Shown: positions 7,304-14,464 of the stretch, piece after piece
How the letters are laid out: each line of letters starts with the position of its first letter
Position numbering within the stretch: position 1 is the stretch's first letter
From: an uncultured Clostridium sp.
GTDB taxonomy: Bacteria; Bacillota; Clostridia; Lachnospirales; Lachnospiraceae
Length of the DNA: 14,545 nt
Reading direction: 5' to 3'
Assembly (NCBI GenBank): GCA_900544905.1
Contig: UQXF01000087.1
Location: 1 to 14,545, forward strand
The notes under the pieces: model-generated
What the model saw: only the letters and a program-made list of their open reading frames with translations
Database searches by the model: none
What the model was told of the DNA's origin: nothing
Position numbers and translations under genes: made by a program

Positions 7304-8473
7304 TTATTCATAGCATAGCTCATATATTCTTTTTACATCTTCCTTTGTTAAAGGAACCAGACATTCCTCTAAGCCCTCTGACGCCGCCACCTGTGCCATC
7401 CTGTCAAATTTACTCCGGTCAGGTATTCCAATACTCCGAAGTGTCCCGGACAGTCCCATTTCTTCAAATAATTGCCTCGTCTTATCAATTGCCTCTTTTG
7501 CAATCTCCATATCCGGTTTGCTATCGTCGATATCAAACACCGCTGTGCCGTATGCTGCAAACCGTTCTAAGGACTTTTCATTTAATATATATTCCATCAA
7601 TACCGGAACAATAATTGCCAGTCCATGTCCATGTGTTACATCATAGCAGGCACTTAACTGATGTTCTATGGAGTGTGCCGGCCAGGGTCCCGGTTTTCCA
7701 CAGGCGATAAATCCATTGATTGCCCACTCCGATGCCCACATGAGATTGGCTCTTGCTTCATAGTTGTCCGGCTGTCTGCAGGCAACCGGGCCATAGGTTA
7801 CACAGGTCTTTAGCAATGCCTCCATTATCCGGTCCTGCATGTAAGTATCTCCTGTCCCGTTAAAATACACCTCAAAAATATGAGACATAATGTCTGCCGT
7901 TCCGGCAGCTGTCTGATATGCCGGAACTGTATAGGTATATTGTGGGTCTAAAATCGAATATACTGGAAATAATTTATCGCCTGCCAAATCCTTCTTTTCT
8001 TTCTTTTTCTCATTGGTAATTACTGCATAGATATCCATCTCCGAACCGGTAGCCGATATGGTGGATACCGTGATAATTGGAAGCACCCTGTCTATGAGAC
8101 TGCTATCCTCCACCAAGTCCCATGGATTTCCGTCATAAAATACTGACGCTGCCACTGCTTTCGCACAATCAATGGCACTGCCTCCCCCCACAGGGAGAAC
8201 CACTTCTATGCCTTCCCTTCGGCAGATGTCCACTCCGCGTTCCACAGTAGAAAGTCTTGGATTCGGCTCTACCCCGGACAGTTCGGCAAACGTAATACCA
8301 TTGTTTTTTAGTAAATCCGTAATCGTATCATATAAACCGCTTTTCTTAATACTCCCTCCGCCATATACGAATAAAACTTTTCTGCCATACTCCAATATAC
8401 ATTCCGGCAGCCTCTCTATCATATTCTTTCCAAACAACACTTTCGTTGGTATGGAATATATAAAATTCTCCAT
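7304..8473 (-). CDS. Iron-type alcohol dehydrogenase (butanol dehydrogenase / YqhD-like)
   Basis: Cytoplasmic group III (iron-containing) alcohol dehydrogenase, 389 aa, reducing aldehydes to alcohols with NAD(P)H. The start MENFIYSIPTKVLFGK is the typical opening of NADPH-dependent butanol dehydrogenases and E. coli YqhD. The coenzyme motif GGGSAID is at residues 97-102. The four expected metal ligands are present at the same numbers as in YqhD: Asp194 and His198 (DIMSH), His267 (PAHSIEH) and His281 (DVTHGHG). ATG 8473 follows a purine-rich GAGGCGGA site. It appears to be a single-gene transcript: an intrinsic terminator follows the stop, and a candidate promoter with an operator-like dyad lies about 115-145 bases upstream. 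It could serve in fermentation or in detoxifying reactive aldehydes. The exact substrate cannot be read from sequence. Confidence 0.93.
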   Translation of the reverse strand: MENFIYSIPTKVLFGKNMIERLPECILEYGRKVLFVYGGGSIKKSGLYDTITDLLKNNGITFAELSGVEPNPRLSTVERGVDICRREGIEVVLPVGGGSAIDCAKAVAASVFYDGNPWDLVEDSSLIDRVLPIITVSTISATGSEMDIYAVITNEKKKEKKDLAGDKLFPVYSILDPQYTYTVPAYQTAAGTADIMSHIFEVYFNGTGDTYMQDRIMEALLKTCVTYGPVACRQPDNYEARANLMWASEWAINGFIACGKPGPWPAHSIEHQLSACYDVTHGHGLAIIVPVLMEYILNEKSLERFAAYGTAVFDIDDSKPDMEIAKEAIDKTRQLFEEMGLSGTLRSIGIPDRSKFDRMAQVAASEGLEECLVPLTKEDVKRIYELCYE

Positions 8474-8522
8474 TCCGCCTCACATCCTCTCCGGCACAGC
8501 CGATTGTAATGCTGTAAATAAT

Positions 8523-8565
8523 AAAAAAAGCGGACTTTGATGAAACCCGGTCATCATCGTCCGCT
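8523..8565 (-). terminator. Intrinsic terminator in the alcohol dehydrogenase leader
   Basis: Read on the minus strand, AGCGGAC pairs with GTCCGCT (8559-8565 with 8529-8535) and an inner TGATGA/TCATCA stem stacks across a small internal loop. Seven T residues follow immediately (8523-8529). It is a textbook intrinsic terminator that ends 50 bases before the dehydrogenase ATG. It may terminate transcripts from the upstream transporter region, or act as an attenuator if the promoter at 8587-8617 drives the dehydrogenase. Confidence 0.85.
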
Positions 8566-8586
8566 CTCAATCTTTGTTTGATTGGG

Positions 8587-8617
8587 ATTATATAGTCTGG
8601 TATTATACCAGGGTCAA
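8587..8617 (-). promoter_or_regulatory. Candidate MerR-type promoter and operator for the alcohol dehydrogenase
   Basis: The minus strand has TTGACC (8612-8617), exactly 19 bp, then TATAAT (8587-8592). The spacer contains a perfect 7+1+7 palindrome, CTGGTATTATACCAG (8597-8611). An over-long 19-bp spacer filled by a dyad is the hallmark of promoters activated by MerR-family regulators. An overlapping TATATA gives a conventional 17-bp spacer, so constitutive use is also possible. No merR-like gene lies in this window. The AT-rich DNA from about 8620 to 8735 shows no gene. Confidence 0.55.
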
Positions 8618-8735
8618 TAATGAATTTTTATGTTCTTTTTTTAGATACATTTTTTTAAAATAACTTTAAATTATTATATTTTGCCTGACAGATATTTTCT
8701 TAAATCAGGTTTTTATATCCTTTTTCTTTCTTTTT

Positions 8736-8843
8736 TTAGATTTCCTTTATTAACCTGCCCTGTCTCCATTTTAATAATAATGCTGAATTGATAATGACAA
8801 GCACAGAGCCTGCATTATGTACCAGCGCACCCACCACAGGGTT
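8736..8843 (-). pseudogene. C-terminal remnant of a heavy-metal P1B-type ATPase
   Basis: Thirty-five codons ending in TAA at 8736-8738 encode NPVVGALVHNAGSVLVI, continuing INSALLLKWRQGRLIKEI. This matches the final membrane helix and tail of heavy-metal-translocating P1B ATPases (CadA/ZntA/CopA-like), where an NPxxxALxHNxGS-type segment is characteristic. An in-frame TAG at 8844-8846 immediately precedes it, and no start codon or rest of an ATPase follows upstream; the EamA transporter gene ends just 30 bases away. It is therefore a relic left by a deletion or replacement, not a working gene. Identification is by eye from the conserved helix. Confidence 0.8.
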
Positions 8844-8873
8844 CTAGAAAATCCGGTATCATGCAGAGCTTCT

Positions 8874-9920
8874 TCATACTGCATGTAAATGATTATGCCC
8901 TTCCAAATCTTTATGATGGTGGGTATGCGATTCTTCATTCCCTTCGTGAACATGGGTATGAGTATGATAATGCGTATGTTCATGGGTATGCACCAAATCC
9001 CCGTGTCTGTGTTCATGGGTGTGGGTATGTGCATGCTCATGGGTATGCTGCAGGGTAATTGTATCCTTTATCATCAATATGGTTGCCGCCACCATTATCA
9101 CCAGTGCTGCAAAGAACTGAAAATCCGGTCGTTCTCCCAGCAGCAATACACTGAATGCCACCCCCAAAAACGGGGCAATTGAATAATAAGCGCTGGTCTT
9201 AGCCGCTCCAAGCTCCTTTTGCGCCATAATATAGAAATCAATGCTCAAGCCATAGGCGACAAAGCCCAAAACCAGAACTGCAAAAATCCATTTTATTCCG
9301 GGAATCTGCTCCCCGGTCAACAGTGCAATCACCAGACTTCCCAGCCCGGAAAAGCATCCTTTAATCATCACAATCTCAATTGAACTTTTACTGCTCAGCA
9401 TTTTCGTACAATTGTTTTCAAAGCCCCAGCAGATGCAGGCGCCTAACACAAGTAACGAGCCTGCATTAAAGGAAAAACTTTCAGCTCCTTCAAATCCAAG
9501 AATAATACTCGCCACCGTCACCAGGATAATTGCCAGTCGCAGCCTTTTTGATATCACTTCTTTAAAAATAAAAAATGCAATTAATGTGGTTGCCACAATT
9601 TCAAAATTATTAAGCAGGGAGACATTGGCAGAATTGGTTTTCGTAATTCCAAACATCAGCAGAATTGGTGCGATAATATCCAGTACCACCATTGCCACTG
9701 TATATGGTAATTCCTTTCTGGTCAGCGGCTCCTTCACCGTCTCTTTTCCCAGCATTTTGCAAATAAAGCTATATAATAACAAACCTGCTCCGGCTCCCAG
9801 ATATAAAAATGCCGCCATCATCGTTGGCTCAATATGTGCCATCAAAACCTTTGACAGTGGTACATTAATTGCGTAAAATGCCGCTGCCAGTATTGCAAAC
9901 ATGGTTGCCTTTCTTCTCAT
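8874..9920 (-). CDS. EamA/DMT-family transporter with a His-rich C-terminal tail
   Basis: Membrane transporter of the drug/metabolite superfamily, 348 aa. Two EamA repeats of about five helices each (roughly residues 5-140 and 150-285) are visible. The second contains the family motif GAAKTSAYYSIAPFLGVAF followed by LLLGE. The repeats are followed by a hydrophilic tail, residues 292-348, with 23 His in 57 residues, including two 15-residue blocks of strict His-X alternation (HTHEHAHTHTHEHRH and HTHEHTHYHTHTHVH). Such tails bind Zn, Ni, Co or Cu ions, so a metal-related or metal-regulated function is likely but unproven; plain EamA proteins export amino acids or metabolites. ATG 9920 has a GGGAGG site 9 bases upstream. 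It follows the glycosyltransferase by 69 bases and may be co-transcribed. A P1B-ATPase relic lies just downstream. Confidence 0.9.
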   Translation of the reverse strand: MRRKATMFAILAAAFYAINVPLSKVLMAHIEPTMMAAFLYLGAGAGLLLYSFICKMLGKETVKEPLTRKELPYTVAMVVLDIIAPILLMFGITKTNSANVSLLNNFEIVATTLIAFFIFKEVISKRLRLAIILVTVASIILGFEGAESFSFNAGSLLVLGACICWGFENNCTKMLSSKSSIEIVMIKGCFSGLGSLVIALLTGEQIPGIKWIFAVLVLGFVAYGLSIDFYIMAQKELGAAKTSAYYSIAPFLGVAFSVLLLGERPDFQFFAALVIMVAATILMIKDTITLQHTHEHAHTHTHEHRHGDLVHTHEHTHYHTHTHVHEGNEESHTHHHKDLEGHNHLHAV

Positions 9921-9989
9921 GCTTTCATTCCTCCCTCCACGACTGCTTTATTATCGTGCACACTTTCTATGCAGACACAGTTCACAAAA

Positions 9990-11411
9990 TTACTTTAACG
10001 AATTCCGAATATTCTGCTTTACCCGTTCTGACAACAGAGCATACTGCTCCAGCTCTTCCTCGCTAAAACCTGCCAGCTTCATCTGCTCCAGCCGGTTATT
10101 TTCCTCTGCCAAATCTTTCAAAATCGTTTCTGTCATCGGTAAAAGCGCAATCTCCGTAATAGGCTCCAAATCCTTTTCCTCTTTGACCTTCTTATCCTCT
10201 TTTCTACGGTTTTCTCCCTTTATCCTTTTATCATTTTTTGTCTTCTTTTCTTTTTCTCTTTTCTCCTCCGGATTCTTCTTTCCCCGCTGCCCCTTTACCT
10301 CTATCAGCTTTTTGGCCTCCAGCTTTGAGACTGCTCTGCGCACTTCCCTTTTTGAAACATTTAATACCTCAGACGCCTCCTTTAAATCAAATATTTTATA
10401 GGATTGTGAAAGATATAAAATCAGCTTCATTTCCTCCAGGGTCAGTTCATTTTTCAAAGCTACAATCTGCAGACGGCGGTCCAGCAGCTTACGCTCCCTG
10501 TACAAATCCAACAGCATCCCTTCCCCGTCTAAGGCATCTACGCTCACCTGTATGCGTTCACTACCAAGCTTAAATGTTCCCGGAAGAATCGTTGGCGGGA
10601 CAATTCCATCCGCCGCCGCATCCACCAAAAAACGGTACACATAAATGCGGTTTTTTTCGTAATCGTCCTCATCAAAAATATCTTTGCAAAATGCATTATA
10701 GCATTGGAATACTGTCCGTTTCATCTGAACCGTTTTGGACATACCCATATTATGGCTGACCAGGGAACCTTTCGTCTTCACATAATAGTAAAATGGTACC
10801 CTTGACACATATACCTGCTCAATATGGCGGATATATTCCAGATTAAACATAAAATCCTCACACCAGCTGATATCCTTATCCATGCGGAGCTGGTGCTTTT
10901 CAATAATTTCCCGTTTATAAAGCTTATTCCATAGCACGCCATAATAAAAATCCGCCGGCTTTTCCAGCATATAAGAGGCAAATTCCACTCTGGAGAGAAC
11001 TCCCTCTTCCGGTATGTCGCCCTTATGGGATACCCGCTCTCCAACCACCCGGTAAAAATCTGAAATAACCATGTCACAGTGATGCTCTTCTGCCATGCGC
11101 ACCATCAGCCCTGTGGCTTCGGAGGTAATCCAGTCATCACTGTCCAGAAACTGGATATATTCCCCCTGTGCCATTGAAATTCCAATGTTCCGGCTGTCAG
11201 ACACTCCTGTATTTTTTTTATGGATAACCCGAATCCGGTGCTCTTTTTCCCTGTATTCGTCACAGATTGCACCAGAGGAATCACTGCTTCCGTCATCTAC
11301 TAATATTAATTCAAAATTTGTATATTCCTGTTTCAAAACGCTTTCAATACACCGCCGCAGATTTTTCTCCGCATTATAGATTGGTATAATAATACTAACC
11401 GTTGGATTCAT
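9990..11411 (-). CDS. GT2 glycosyltransferase fused to a MarR-like winged-helix domain
   Basis: Two-part protein of 473 aa. Residues 4-230 form a GT-A family 2 glycosyltransferase: SIIIPIYNAEKNLRRCIESV, the nucleotide-sugar motif VDDGSSD (38-44), the metal-binding FLDSDDW (88-94) and the catalytic-region WCEDFMFN. Residues about 318-372 read like a MarR-type helix-turn-helix (LKEASEVLNVSKREVRRAVS then KLEAKKLIEV). They are followed by a 42-residue Lys/Arg/Glu-rich stretch (373-414) where the wing would be, and by C-terminal helices resembling the MarR dimerisation region. No membrane segment is seen, so it is cytoplasmic or peripheral. ATG 11411 is chosen: it has AAGGGAG about 11 bases upstream, whereas an ATG at 11444 has no ribosome site and would lie upstream of the predicted transcription start. 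The sugar donor and any DNA-binding role are unknown. Confidence 0.87.
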   Translation of the reverse strand: MNPTVSIIIPIYNAEKNLRRCIESVLKQEYTNFELILVDDGSSDSSGAICDEYREKEHRIRVIHKKNTGVSDSRNIGISMAQGEYIQFLDSDDWITSEATGLMVRMAEEHHCDMVISDFYRVVGERVSHKGDIPEEGVLSRVEFASYMLEKPADFYYGVLWNKLYKREIIEKHQLRMDKDISWCEDFMFNLEYIRHIEQVYVSRVPFYYYVKTKGSLVSHNMGMSKTVQMKRTVFQCYNAFCKDIFDEDDYEKNRIYVYRFLVDAAADGIVPPTILPGTFKLGSERIQVSVDALDGEGMLLDLYRERKLLDRRLQIVALKNELTLEEMKLILYLSQSYKIFDLKEASEVLNVSKREVRRAVSKLEAKKLIEVKGQRGKKNPEEKREKEKKTKNDKRIKGENRRKEDKKVKEEKDLEPITEIALLPMTETILKDLAEENNRLEQMKLAGFSEEELEQYALLSERVKQNIRNSLK

Positions 11412-11445
11412 TACAACTGATTCTCCCTTTTCTGTCTTTTTCATG

Positions 11446-11454
11446 ATTGTAGCA
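11446..11454 (-). promoter_or_regulatory. Extended -10 promoter for the glycosyltransferase
   Basis: The minus strand reads TGCTACAAT, an extended -10 element (TGn plus TACAAT; hexamer at 11446-11451). The -35 region is poor (TACAAA at 17 bp). Transcription would begin near 11439, giving a roughly 28-base leader before ATG 11411 and excluding the upstream ATG at 11444. Confidence 0.5.
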
Positions 11455-11514
11455 CATATAAACCTATTTTTGTATTACTCTTTCCGAAAAAACTTATTTT
11501 CCCCAAAAACCTAC

Positions 11515-11543
11515 TTGATAAATTTTTATCATTATGATACAAT
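11515..11543 (+). promoter_or_regulatory. Promoter of the mntP transcript
   Basis: TTGATA (11515-11520), a 17-bp spacer and TACAAT (11538-11543) form a good housekeeping-type promoter. The predicted start at about 11550 lies just before the riboswitch aptamer. Confidence 0.75.
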
Positions 11544-11554
11544 CCATTTAATGT

Positions 11555-11734
11555 TTAGAGGGAGTAATCGGTACGCAGATTGCGTATAGTTATATCGACA
11601 TAATGGAACCCGTGCAGCATTTATTTATCTACAATTATCCCTGCAATGCGGTACCCGGTATAACTTTCATCCGGCTATTGATATGAATGATGAGACTCAT
11701 GGACAGCAGTCAGGCTGTCTATGGGTCTTTTTTT
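11555..11734 (+). ncRNA. yybP-ykoY manganese riboswitch
   Basis: Leader RNA between the promoter and mntP. It shows features of the yybP-ykoY (Mn2+-sensing) class: a 5' leg with GAGGGAGTAATCGG (11558-11571) and a 3' leg with AACTTTCATCCGGC followed by ATGAGACTC (11690-11698). The GAGT at 11562-11565 can pair with ACTC at 11695-11698 to close the aptamer. The same ACTC is also part of the downstream terminator stem, so the two structures are mutually exclusive, as expected for a switch that turns transcription ON with Mn2+. The gene it controls is a manganese exporter, the best-known target of this class. Recognised by eye; a covariance-model search was not possible. Confidence 0.85.
11693..11734 (+). 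terminator. Riboswitch-controlled intrinsic terminator
   Basis: AGACTCATGGACAG pairs with CTGTCTATGGGTCT (only minor mismatches) and is followed by seven T residues (11728-11734). It is the expression platform of the manganese riboswitch and lies about 80 bases before the mntP start codon. Confidence 0.85.
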
Positions 11735-11813
11735 ATGGAGCTTGTACTCCTGATTATTTTTAGCCCCTCATAAATAATATTCCACAACCACAATAAAAGG
11801 AGAAAAAAAGCGT

Positions 11814-12371
11814 ATGGGAATTGCAGAACTTTTCGTACTTGCCATTGGACTTTCAATGGACGCATTTGCAGTATCAATTTGTAAAGGATTATCTCTTGGA
11901 AAAATCACCCCAAAACACATGTGTATTGCCGGTATCTGGTTCGGCGGATTTCAGGCATTAATGCCCCTGATTGGATATTTTCTGGGCAGCTTTTTTGCCG
12001 ACATGATTACAAAATATGACCACTGGATTGCTTTTGCCCTGTTAGTGATTATCGGTGGAAATATGATAAAAGAATCGTTTGAAAAAGAAGAACATCTGGA
12101 TGCTTCCATGACTGTTAAATCCATGTTTTTACTCGCAGTTGCCACCAGTATAGACGCTCTTGCCGTGGGGGTAACCTTTGCCTTTTTAAAGGTTCAGATT
12201 GTACCAGCAGTTTCCTTTATCGGTATTATCACCTTTGTACTGTCTGCAATCGGTGTAAAAATCGGAAGCATTTTTGGTACTAAATACCAGTCCAAGGCGG
12301 AGCTTTGCGGCGGAATTATCTTAATTATAATCGGCACCAAAATTCTGCTAGACGGTGTGGGATTATTGTAA
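11814..12371 (+). CDS. mntP: Manganese efflux pump MntP
   Basis: Cytoplasmic-membrane exporter of Mn2+ (MntP/YebN family), 185 aa, the family's usual length, with six predicted helices. The two internally repeated signature segments are visible: GLSMDAFAVSICKGLSLGK near residue 13 and ATSIDALAVGVTFAFL in the second half. Each carries the membrane-embedded Asp implicated in Mn transport. The C-terminus ends GGIILIIIGTKILLDGVGLL. ATG 11814 is preceded by AAAGGAG about 11 bases upstream. This is the only plus-strand gene in the window. It has its own promoter and a manganese riboswitch, so expression should rise when cytosolic Mn2+ is high. Function is strongly supported by both family and riboswitch. 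Confidence 0.96.
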   Translation: MGIAELFVLAIGLSMDAFAVSICKGLSLGKITPKHMCIAGIWFGGFQALMPLIGYFLGSFFADMITKYDHWIAFALLVIIGGNMIKESFEKEEHLDASMTVKSMFLLAVATSIDALAVGVTFAFLKVQIVPAVSFIGIITFVLSAIGVKIGSIFGTKYQSKAELCGGIILIIIGTKILLDGVGLL

Positions 12372-12372
12372 A

Positions 12373-12406
12373 ACTGCCATCCCCGGATAACACCAACGAT
12401 GGCAGT
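12373..12406. terminator. Convergent hairpin terminator between mntP and the kinase-like gene
   Basis: A perfect 9-bp inverted repeat, ACTGCCATC/GATGGCAGT (12373-12381 and 12398-12406), begins just after the mntP stop codon and lies 12 bases beyond the stop of the opposing gene. The following T-tracts are short on both strands, so it is probably a modest bidirectional terminator. Confidence 0.6.
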
Positions 12407-12417
12407 CTGCCCTGTTC

Positions 12418-13002
12418 TTAATATAAAGAACTGATAATTTCAATGCATTTTTCAAATCCCAAAAGACCACTGTCCAGGCAGATATGATAATTGTGTACAT
12501 CTCCCCACTCCACATCTGTGTGATAATAGTAAAATGCACTGCGCCGCTTATCCTTATCCCTTAACCGCTTCTCCGGCGCCTCATTGCTTTCACCATAGAC
12601 AGACACAATACGCTCTGCCCTCTTGTCCATATCGGCATAAATGAACACTCTAAGGCAGTCCGCTTTATCCTTTAAGATATAATCTGCACACCGGCCTACA
12701 ATAACGCAGGACTCCTGCTCTGCAAGCTTTAAAATAACCTTCCGCTGTACCTGCCATAAATAATTCTCCGCATTCATGTTATTGTATCCGTTTCTCCCGG
12801 AAAGTCCTCTGGCAATGATACTGCCAAGGGAAGTATTCTCTCCCTTTTCCGCCACAAAATTCTTGTCAAACCCGCTTTCCTCGGCTATCTTCAGCAGCAG
12901 GTCATTATCATAGCATGGTATATTTAACCGTTCTGCTGTCATTTTTGCAATGGTTCTCCCGCCGCTTCCAAATTCACGTCCTATCGTAATAATCTTGTTC
13001 AT
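12418..13002 (-). CDS. Cytidylate kinase-like family protein
   Basis: P-loop kinase-like protein of 194 aa in the cytidylate-kinase-like family (not the housekeeping Cmk). The N-terminus ITIGREFGSGGRTIAK has the altered P-loop GREFGSGGR of this family. It is followed by YDNDLLLKIAEESGFD, VIVGRCADYIL, a RVFIYADMDKRAERI segment resembling a nucleotide-binding strand and lid helix, and HICLDSGLLGFEKC near the end. The real substrate of these proteins is not established. ATG 13002 lies 3 bases after the MATE gene stop, and its GGAGGG ribosome site is inside the last codons of that gene, so translation is probably coupled. No membrane segment or signal peptide is seen. Confidence 0.88.
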   Translation of the reverse strand: MNKIITIGREFGSGGRTIAKMTAERLNIPCYDNDLLLKIAEESGFDKNFVAEKGENTSLGSIIARGLSGRNGYNNMNAENYLWQVQRKVILKLAEQESCVIVGRCADYILKDKADCLRVFIYADMDKRAERIVSVYGESNEAPEKRLRDKDKRRSAFYYYHTDVEWGDVHNYHICLDSGLLGFEKCIEIISSLY

Positions 13003-13005
13003 AAG

Positions 13006-14421
13006 CTAACCCTCCAATACATTTATTTTCTTTTTTGATACCCGGATATACATGGCAATTCCGCAGATTAACGTGATTGCCTCACCAATCAGGAATGTCC
13101 ACCATACCATAGATACATTTGATACACCGTCAATAAACTGTACAAAAATCCAGGCAACAGGCAGTATAAACAACACCTGTCTGCCAATGGAAATCACCAG
13201 GGATTCAATGCCACATTCCAGCGCCTGGAATACACCCTGTAACGCAATATTTAGCCCGGCAAAAATAAATGCCAGTGATACAATCCGCATACAGTCGACA
13301 CATAAATCAAAGGTGGTATCCGACAGTGAGAAAAATCCCGTAAGCGGCTTGGCAAATACCTCTATAATAACAAGTCCGATAATCATAAGAACCGCCGTGT
13401 AGGCAAGACCATACCGAATCCCTTCCTTTACACGTTTTTTGTCACGCATACCCTGGTTGAAGGAAACAATCGGCGTAATGGCATCCCGCAGTCCCACTGC
13501 AGCAAAAATAATCAACTGCTGGATTTTACAGTAAAGTCCATATACCGTTACCACATTTTCCCCGACATCCTTAATCTTACCCAGAATAATATTTAAGCCA
13601 TAGGTCATAACCGTAAGCAGTGCCTGGGAAATGATAGCCGGAAGACCGATTGCATATATTTCCCTGATAATTGGCCATGATGGTTTCATGTATTTAACGC
13701 TTTTGTCGATTTCCGTATTCATCTTCAGATGGAATACCAGTACCAGGATTGCGGATACAATCTGCCCTGCAACGGTGGCATATGCCGCACCTCTGACACC
13801 CAGCTCCGGAAATCCAAGCCAGCCATAAATCAATATCGGGTCAAATATAATATTTACGACAGCGCCTGTAATCTGTGCAATGGTTGAATACAGGGAGCGC
13901 CCTGTCGCCTGAAGCATCTTCTCAAAAATCGAGAAGAAAATGATGCCCACGGAAATACAGCAGCAAATCTGCAGATAATCAATTGCCATTAAAAGTACTG
14001 TTTCGCTGATGGCTCCTCCGGCACTCTGGGAGTTAACATAGACCGGCACCCCGGCATATCCAAATATAATAAATATAATACAGATTATAATTCCAAGAAA
14101 TATTGCATTTCCAGCAACCTCGCTTGCTTTTTTCCGGTTTCCCTGTCCTAAGCTCTTTGCCAGAAGTGCATTTGTACCCACTCCGGTTCCGATGGCAACC
14201 GCCACCATCAGAAGCTGGATTGGAAATGCCAGCCCCAGTGCAGTCAGCGCCTGTTCTCCTGCCTCCTTCATATTCGATAAAAATGCACTGTCCACAATAT
14301 TGTAGACCGCCTGCAGCATCATCGATAATACAATGGGAAGTCCCACCGTCGCCATAAGCTTTGCAACCGGCTCTGTTCCCATCTTATTACTTTTCTCCTG
14401 TGCTCTTATTTCACTATCCAT
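13006..14421 (-). CDS. MATE-family multidrug/cation efflux transporter
   Basis: Twelve-helix exporter of the MATE family (MatE domain twice), 471 aa, coupling Na+ or H+ entry to export of drugs or metabolites. The start of domain one is recognisable as TVGLPIVLSMMLQAVYNIVD then SAFLS. The second half begins around YAIGLPAIISQALLTVMTYG. VVNIIFDPILIYGWLGFPEL and GVRGAAYATVAGQ are typical family segments. ATG 14421 is chosen because AAAGGAG lies 5 bases upstream; the longer frame would need a TTG at 14445 with no site. The kinase-like gene follows after 3 bases. A nested inverted repeat upstream may bind a repressor. Substrate is unknown. Confidence 0.93.
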   Translation of the reverse strand: MDSEIRAQEKSNKMGTEPVAKLMATVGLPIVLSMMLQAVYNIVDSAFLSNMKEAGEQALTALGLAFPIQLLMVAVAIGTGVGTNALLAKSLGQGNRKKASEVAGNAIFLGIIICIIFIIFGYAGVPVYVNSQSAGGAISETVLLMAIDYLQICCCISVGIIFFSIFEKMLQATGRSLYSTIAQITGAVVNIIFDPILIYGWLGFPELGVRGAAYATVAGQIVSAILVLVFHLKMNTEIDKSVKYMKPSWPIIREIYAIGLPAIISQALLTVMTYGLNIILGKIKDVGENVVTVYGLYCKIQQLIIFAAVGLRDAITPIVSFNQGMRDKKRVKEGIRYGLAYTAVLMIIGLVIIEVFAKPLTGFFSLSDTTFDLCVDCMRIVSLAFIFAGLNIALQGVFQALECGIESLVISIGRQVLFILPVAWIFVQFIDGVSNVSMVWWTFLIGEAITLICGIAMYIRVSKKKINVLEG

Positions 14422-14464
14422 TTTTTCTCCTTTCCTTTTAACCAAAATAGGTAATTGCGAAACT

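Noticed and set aside
8568..8584. Small hairpin CAATC/GATTG ahead of the leader terminator
   Set aside because: Five-base arms straddle the predicted transcription start, so it would not be fully present in the RNA; likely chance.
8771..9040. Minus-strand open frame of 89 codons overlapping the His-rich tail
   Set aside because: It is a shifted reading of the His-codon-rich DNA of the EamA gene and then of the P1B-ATPase remnant; it has no ribosome site and no family resemblance, whereas the other frames give recognisable protein.
8877..9047. Repetitive CATGGGTATG-like DNA resembling a short tandem or CRISPR-like repeat
   Set aside because: The pattern is the consequence of alternating His codons in an intact reading frame; units are degenerate and have no constant spacer length.
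14422..14445. Eight-residue N-terminal extension of the MATE protein from a TTG codon
   Set aside because: The TTG lacks a ribosome site, and the extension would translate through the AAAGGAG site used by ATG 14421.
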